A stretch of 64,000 nucleotides of DNA, from contig JBLLNP010000002.1 in NCBI GenBank assembly GCA_048058975.1, positions 1 to 64,000 of the forward strand. The letters run 5' to 3'. The position numbers and the translations under genes are program-made. The notes beneath the pieces were generated by a model. It had not been told where the DNA came from. It was given only the letters and a program-made list of their open reading frames with translations, and did not search any database. Shown here piece after piece: positions 59,541-64,000 of the stretch; positions within the stretch are counted from its first letter, which is position 1; the number at the start of each line of letters is the position of its first letter. This stretch comes from RHLJ01 sp048058975 (lineage in GTDB: Bacteria > Bacteroidota > Rhodothermia > Balneolales > Balneolaceae).

Positions 59541-61157
59541 CTACTTTTCAGCAGCGTACTCGAACGTATGTACATTCATTTCCACGCCTTCACTCGGGCG
59601 AACGGTCATAGATTTAGGCTGGAGGAAATAGAGAAGGTAATCCCGGCCTCCGGCTTTAGCATCGGTACCACTCATATTAAACCCACCAAAAGGCTGTGCA
59701 CCTACTAAAGCTCCGGTACATTTTCTATTGATATAGAGGTTGCCCACTTTAAAGGTTCGCAGCGCTTTTTCAATCTTCTTAGGATCTTTAGAGAAATAGG
59801 CTCCTGTTAAGCCATATTGTGTGCTGTTGGCGATACGTAGTGCATCATCAGTGTCTTTTGCTTTGATGAATGCGGTTACCGGACCAAAGATTTCTTCCTG
59901 GGCAATACGTGCGTCTTCAGCCACATCTGCAAACACCGTTGGTTCTATATAATAACCAGGGTTTTCGGTTTCAGCTCGTTTTCCTCCTGCCATCAGCTTT
60001 GCTTCAGACTTTCCGATTTCGATGTAGCTCATAATTTTATCTACAGCCTGCTGGTTTACAACCGGGCCAGATGGATAGTTATCTTTCGCGTCTCCAACTT
60101 TCAACGCTTTGGTTTTCTCAACTACTTTTTTGAGCACTTCGTCATATACAGGCTCAACCACGATAGTTCTGGAGCCTGCTGAACATTTTTGTCCCTGGAA
60201 ACCGAAAGCACCCTTTACAATTTCTTCGGCTGCACGATCAAGATCGGCATCCTCATCCACAACGGTTGCATTTTTTCCTCCAAGTTCACAAACCAAGCGC
60301 TTAAGGAAATGCTGGCCTTCAACTACTTTTCCTGCAATTTCAGCCATATGAAGTCCTACTGCTTTTGATCCCGTAAAGCTAATAAAGCGAGTTTTGGGGC
60401 TGGTTGTTAAAGCTTCACCTACTTCGATGTTATCTCCTGTCACAAAGTTGAATACTCCTTTTGGTAACCCAACTTCCTCAAAAATCTCCGCAACAATGTG
60501 TCCCATTTTAGGGGTGTCAGGAGCCGGTTTTGCAACTACCGTATTTCCTGCAGCGATAGGGGCGGCAGCCATTCCGAGGTAAATTGCGAAAGGGAAATTC
60601 CATGGAGAAATAGAAACCCCGGCGCCAATCGGCATATAAATAGTCTTGTTGGCATCTCCCCAGGAATCTTTAACCGGCATCCCTTGATCAAGGCGAATTG
60701 CTTCGTAGGCATAGTAAATTAAGAAGTCTATACCTTCAGCGGTGTCAGCATCTGCTTCCAGATAATTTTTACCAGCCTCGCTGATCATCCAGGCGTTAAT
60801 TTCCATTCGTCTTCTTTTAACAACATCAGCTGCTTTTAGCAGGTACTTGGCTCGTACTTTTGCCGGAGTATATTGCCAGGTTTCGAAGGCTACCCAGGCA
60901 GCGTCAAGTGCTCCTAAAGCCTGGTCGGTACTTGCCATTTGAAAAGTACCTATCACTTCGTTGGTGTTGGAAGGGTTTCGGTTCTCAAAAGTTCCTGAAT
61001 TTCCTTTTACCCATTCTCCGTTAATGTATAAATCGTATTCTTTTCCAAAATTAGTTCGAGCTTCTTCTAATGCTTTTTTCTGGGCAGAATCGATGGTAGG
61101 ATCAGAAAAGTCGAGATATTCTTCGTTTTTGAATTTTTCTAGTGTGATGTCAGACAT
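59541..61157 (-). CDS. pruA: L-glutamate gamma-semialdehyde dehydrogenase (P5C dehydrogenase)
   Basis: A 538-aa aldehyde dehydrogenase of the standalone PruA/RocA type, converting pyrroline-5-carboxylate/glutamate semialdehyde to glutamate with NAD in proline breakdown. Visible are 'ISPWNFPFAIYLGMAAAPIAAGN', 'FTGSKAVGLHMAEIAG', the catalytic Glu in 'CELGGKNATVVDEDADLD' and the catalytic Cys in 'GFQGQKCSAGSR'. 'EEIFGPVTAFI' and 'GAQPFGGFNMSGTDAKAGG' complete the family signature. There is no proline dehydrogenase domain, and no putA/prodH is visible next to it. It is divergent from gapA (246 bp between). Confidence 0.95.
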   Translation of the reverse strand: MSDITLEKFKNEEYLDFSDPTIDSAQKKALEEARTNFGKEYDLYINGEWVKGNSGTFENRNPSNTNEVIGTFQMASTDQALGALDAAWVAFETWQYTPAKVRAKYLLKAADVVKRRRMEINAWMISEAGKNYLEADADTAEGIDFLIYYAYEAIRLDQGMPVKDSWGDANKTIYMPIGAGVSISPWNFPFAIYLGMAAAPIAAGNTVVAKPAPDTPKMGHIVAEIFEEVGLPKGVFNFVTGDNIEVGEALTTSPKTRFISFTGSKAVGLHMAEIAGKVVEGQHFLKRLVCELGGKNATVVDEDADLDRAAEEIVKGAFGFQGQKCSAGSRTIVVEPVYDEVLKKVVEKTKALKVGDAKDNYPSGPVVNQQAVDKIMSYIEIGKSEAKLMAGGKRAETENPGYYIEPTVFADVAEDARIAQEEIFGPVTAFIKAKDTDDALRIANSTQYGLTGAYFSKDPKKIEKALRTFKVGNLYINRKCTGALVGAQPFGGFNMSGTDAKAGGRDYLLYFLQPKSMTVRPSEGVEMNVHTFEYAAEK

Positions 61158-61403
61158 TGTTACGTGTAATGGGTTTCAGTATTAAAATTTTAATTATCGG
61201 CATCGAATACCATGGTGTAATATAGCCAGAAAAGCGCTCCCAATTCAAAGGGCTTGTAAAGACATAATAAGTTCAGCTAAAACCATTGAAAATGGGGCTT
61301 AGTAGTGGTAGTTTTAGAGTCTTCATAAGAACTTTATTTAGTTATGATAGGTTCCGATGTTAGAATTGATTCATAACTATTCATTAAATAATCAGGATTA
61401 GAA

Positions 61404-62403
61404 ATGTCAAAAATTAAAGTCGGAATTAACGGATTTGGCCGGATTGGCAGAATGGTAACCCGAGCTATTCTCGCGAAGTATGCTGACCAAATAGATATCG
61501 TTGGAGTAAACGACCTCACCGATACCAAAACTCTAGCTCATCTTTTCAAGTACGATTCATCACAGGGTATGTACAATGGGAATGTATCTGCCGATGGAGA
61601 TACCATTAAAATCGATCACCTTAGCTTCAAGGTAACTGCCGAACGTGATCCGGCAAACCTGAACTGGGGCGACCTTGGAGTTGATGTTGTTATTGAGTCA
61701 ACCGGATTTTTTGTAGATAAAGAAAGCGCGGGCAAGCATCTTACTGCTGGTGCAAAAAAAGTAATTATTTCAGCTCCTGCTAAAGGCGGTGTTAAAACTG
61801 TAGTGCTTGGTGTTAATGATGATGTAATTGATGCTGATACCGAGATTTACTCAAACGCAAGTTGTACCACCAACTGCCTTGCACCTATGGTTAAAGTATT
61901 AGACGACTCGTTTGGTGTGGTAAAAGGATTTATGACTACCATTCACTCTTACACCGGAGATCAGCGTATTCTTGATGCTCCACACAAAGACTTAAGAAGG
62001 GCTCGTTCTGCTGCTATTAACATTATCCCAACGTCAACCGGTGCTGCTAAAGCAGTAGGGTTAGTACTTCCACATTTGGATGGAAAATTAGATGGTGGAG
62101 CTGTTCGTGTTCCAACTCCAACAGGCTCGCTTACCGATTTTGTTTGTGAAGTGAAGAAAGAAACCACAGTAGAAGAAGTAAACGCAGCATTTAAAGCGGC
62201 TGCAGAAGGTCCTCTGAAAGGGATTCTTGAATACACTACTGATCCAATTGTATCTACAGATATAATTGGTAACCCGCATTCAAACATTCTTTGATAGCGA
62301 CCTGACCAAAGTAGATGGTACTATGGTAAAAGTAATTGGCTGGTACGATAACGAAGCCGGTTATGCAAACCGAACTGCAGACTTGGTTACCAAGATTCTA
62401 TAA
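61404..62403 (+). pseudogene. gapA: Glyceraldehyde-3-phosphate dehydrogenase, one-base frameshift near the 3' end
   Basis: A type I GAPDH of glycolysis: 'KVGINGFGRIGRMVTRAIL' (NAD-binding), 'NASCTTNCLAPMVKVLDDSFG' around the catalytic Cys, 'TIHSYTGDQRILDAPHKDLRRARSAAINI' (key His) and 'LDGGAVRVPTPTGSL'. The reading frame stops prematurely at 62294 after 'IGNPHSN'. Deleting one A in the A3 at 62282-62284 restores 'NPHSTFFDSDLTKVDGTMVKVIGWYDNEAGYANRTADLVTKIL' (not quoted in full here; key D-N-E-A-G-Y) ending at the TAA at 62401. The missing end contains essential residues. Either a sequencing or assembly error in a short homopolymer, or a real pseudogene with another gap copy elsewhere. Confidence 0.88.
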
Positions 62404-62424
62404 TAAGAATCTGATTTATTTTAA

Positions 62425-62455
62425 GAGCCTCTTCGATTTCGGAGAGGCTTTTTTT
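62425..62455 (+). terminator. Intrinsic terminator after gapA
   Basis: AGCCTCTTCG (62426-62435), loop ATTT, CGGAGAGGCT (62440-62449): a 10-bp stem with one T-G pair, followed by T7. It starts 22 bp after the restored gapA stop (62403), supporting the frameshift-corrected end of that gene. Confidence 0.9.
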
Positions 62456-62547
62456 GTGTTCATAAATTGTAAAAACGAAAAAAAGAGATTGAGCAGTTGC
62501 AGTATCAGAGCTACCTTGTATTTCCTAAAATTTATAAAACTCCCGAT

Positions 62548-63438
62548 ATGAAGAAGACAATTTTATTTTTATTCCTGACTGGTATTCTGATTAACTGTGC
62601 CCCACAAAAATCAGCTCCGGTTTTAGATACCGACCAACTTATTGAAGACATTAAAACCCTTTCTTCTGATGAGATGCAGGGTAGAATGGTTGGAACGGAA
62701 GGGAATGCAATGGCGAGAGCATACATCATCGGTAGGTTTGAAGCAATGGGAGTCCCTGCTTTTGAAGGGAGTTACATCCATGAGTTTTCTCTATCGCGAC
62801 CCAATGGGAATCCGGTTGAAGGAATAAACATCATCGGAATGATTGAAGGAGATTCCGATTCAGTGATTGTAATCAGTGCTCATTATGATCATTTAGGAGT
62901 ACGGGACAGCCTGATTTTTAATGGCGCTGATGACAACGCCTCGGGTACATCCGGCTTATTAGCTCTGGCAGACTACTTCACCCAGGTAAAGCCAAATCAT
63001 ACCTTAGTTTTTGCTGCCTTTGATGCTGAAGAAGGAGGCCTGAATGGAGCGAGAGCTTTTGTTCGTGATTCCGTATTTCTTGAAAAAGTAGTTTTGAATA
63101 TCAATATGGATATGATTTCCCAGAATGATAAAAATGAACTCTATGCAGTTGGCACATATCACTATCCAGAATTGAAGCCTGCTCTGGAAACAATAGAAAC
63201 CGGAGAGATAAGTTTATTATTTGGCCATGACCGCCCCGAAGATGGGAATCAGGATTGGACATTTGCTTCAGATCATGGTCCGTTTCATCGTGCCGGCATT
63301 CCATTTATTTATTTTGGAGTAGAAGACCACGAACACTACCACCGACCTACGGATACATTCGAAACTATACCGCAAGAATTTTATAAGAAATCGGTACAGG
63401 TTATTTTAAATTCAGTTTTAGCCTTAGACAAACAATAG
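62548..63438 (+). CDS. M28-family zinc aminopeptidase, predicted lipoprotein
   Basis: A 296-aa exported metallopeptidase. The start at 62548 gives the signal 'MKKTILFLFLTGILINCAPQ' with Cys17 as likely lipidation site (Asn at -1 is unusual). The M28 core has 'ISAHYDHLG' (His, Asp ligands), 'NGADDNASGTSGLLALADYF' (bridging Asp), 'FDAEEGGLNGA' (catalytic Glu-Glu), 'NINMDMISQND' (Asp ligand) and 'IPFIYFGVEDHEHYHRPTD' (His ligand). It removes N-terminal amino acids, probably for peptide nutrition in the periplasm or at the surface. Followed 9 bp later by another exported protein. Confidence 0.93.
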   Translation: MKKTILFLFLTGILINCAPQKSAPVLDTDQLIEDIKTLSSDEMQGRMVGTEGNAMARAYIIGRFEAMGVPAFEGSYIHEFSLSRPNGNPVEGINIIGMIEGDSDSVIVISAHYDHLGVRDSLIFNGADDNASGTSGLLALADYFTQVKPNHTLVFAAFDAEEGGLNGARAFVRDSVFLEKVVLNINMDMISQNDKNELYAVGTYHYPELKPALETIETGEISLLFGHDRPEDGNQDWTFASDHGPFHRAGIPFIYFGVEDHEHYHRPTDTFETIPQEFYKKSVQVILNSVLALDKQ

Positions 63439-63447
63439 AGTAAATAA

Positions 63448-64000
63448 ATGAAGTACTTTTTTCTTTTTTTCCTTTGCACTATCTCATTATCTGTTTATGC
63501 ACAGAACTCAGTGGACGAGCAGATTAGATTTGCATCAATGGCTGCGCCTGAAGAATACAGAGATGGGGCAAAAGTGTATGGTTGGGATGAAAATGAAGAA
63601 CCGATCATTTTGAGGGAAGGTACTAATCAATTTGTTTGTGTGGCAGATAATCCCAAGACCAGGTTCCAGGTTTCCTGCTATCACGAAAGTCTCGAACCCT
63701 TTATGAACAGAGGACGAGAACTTAGAAAAGAAGGGAAAAATCCCCAGGAAATATTTGATATTCGGGAAGAAGAAGCCCTAAATGGAACATTACAAATGCC
63801 AGAAAAACCAGCCGCGCTGCATGTGTATTATGGAGATGATGTACGCTACAACTCAGAGACAAATACTTTGGAAGGTGCCAAATACAGATATGTGGTTTAC
63901 ATCCCGTTTGCGACCGAAGAAAGTACCGGAATTCCGGTTCGTCCTAATGCTCCGGGGCATCCCTGGCTTATGAATCCAGGTACGCACAGAGCCCATATCA
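63448..64000 (+). CDS. Exported protein of unknown function, cut by the window end
   Basis: An open frame from ATG 63448 to the window end (at least 184 residues, no stop). The signal peptide is 'MKYFFLFFLCTISLSVYAQ'. The visible part has 'ASMAAPEEYRDGAKVYGWDE', 'LREGTNQFVCVADNPKTRFQ' split around Cys, 'EALNGTLQMPEKPAALHVYYG' and 'APGHPWLMNPGTHRAHI'. No domain recognised. It follows the M28 peptidase by 9 bp on the same strand, so may be co-transcribed. Confidence 0.85.
   Translation, partial: MKYFFLFFLCTISLSVYAQNSVDEQIRFASMAAPEEYRDGAKVYGWDENEEPIILREGTNQFVCVADNPKTRFQVSCYHESLEPFMNRGRELRKEGKNPQEIFDIREEEALNGTLQMPEKPAALHVYYGDDVRYNSETNTLEGAKYRYVVYIPFATEESTGIPVRPNAPGHPWLMNPGTHRAHI

Overview
The window looks like a chromosome segment of a Gram-negative bacterium of the Bacteroidota/Balneolota kind. 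The evidence is an AT-rich composition by eye (about 40% G+C, estimated), signal peptides that typically end in A-Q, giant secreted YD/RHS proteins, and Bacteroidota-style tail-fibre-like proteins carrying 'VGIGT-x-P' repeats. Balneolota is my best guess, but no rRNA is present to settle it.

Layout. (1) 1-10.3 kb: housekeeping and stress genes. These are an iron-sulfur photolyase/cryptochrome (cut by the window edge), two tandem beta-barrel paralogues, a class II CPD photolyase, rarA, an M23 lipoprotein behind a structured leader with a terminator, an FMN reductase, a two-component system and a lone receiver protein. (2) 10.6-11.7 kb: the type II secretion/type IV pilus (T2SS/T4P) ATPase. (3) 11.9-31 kb, 'island A': a decayed gene remnant, four tandem tail-fibre-like secreted proteins, an OmpH/Skp-like protein, a lipoprotein, a 1781-aa giant secreted protein, a 1525-aa RHS protein, a two-TM small protein, an orphan RHS-tip-like fragment, a block of palindromic repeats, a secreted protein and a convergent tail-fibre-like gene. 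(4) 31.1-36.7 kb: secretin, a fused PilM-PilN/GspL-like protein, PilO- and PilP-like proteins, a major pseudopilin and a prepilin peptidase. (5) 36.8-48.8 kb, 'island B': a tail-fibre-like protein, a 2928-aa RHS protein whose C-terminal tip carries an HExxH motif, a small exported protein, the same palindromic repeat block and a convergent tail-fibre-like gene. (6) 48.9-52.2 kb: three minor (pseudo)pilins and the GspF/PilC platform protein. (7) 52.3-64 kb: tRNA-Leu(UAA), a beta-barrel protein, a RelA/SpoT homologue, HU, ruvX, def, fmt, an ankyrin protein, pruA, a frameshifted gapA, an M28 peptidase and a cut-off secreted protein.

The most striking point is that one T2SS/T4P-like machine is dispersed over about 42 kb and interrupted by two islands of similar build: tail-fibre gene(s), giant YD/RHS protein, small presumed immunity gene, shared palindromic repeats, convergent tail-fibre gene. 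I infer, without proof, that the islands encode polymorphic cell-surface or secreted toxins or adhesins, and that the machine could be their exporter. Other points for a second look are the one-base frameshift in gapA, the leader RNA upstream of the M23 gene, a beta-rich GspK-like minor pilin, and apparent gene conversion among seven tail-fibre C-terminal domains.
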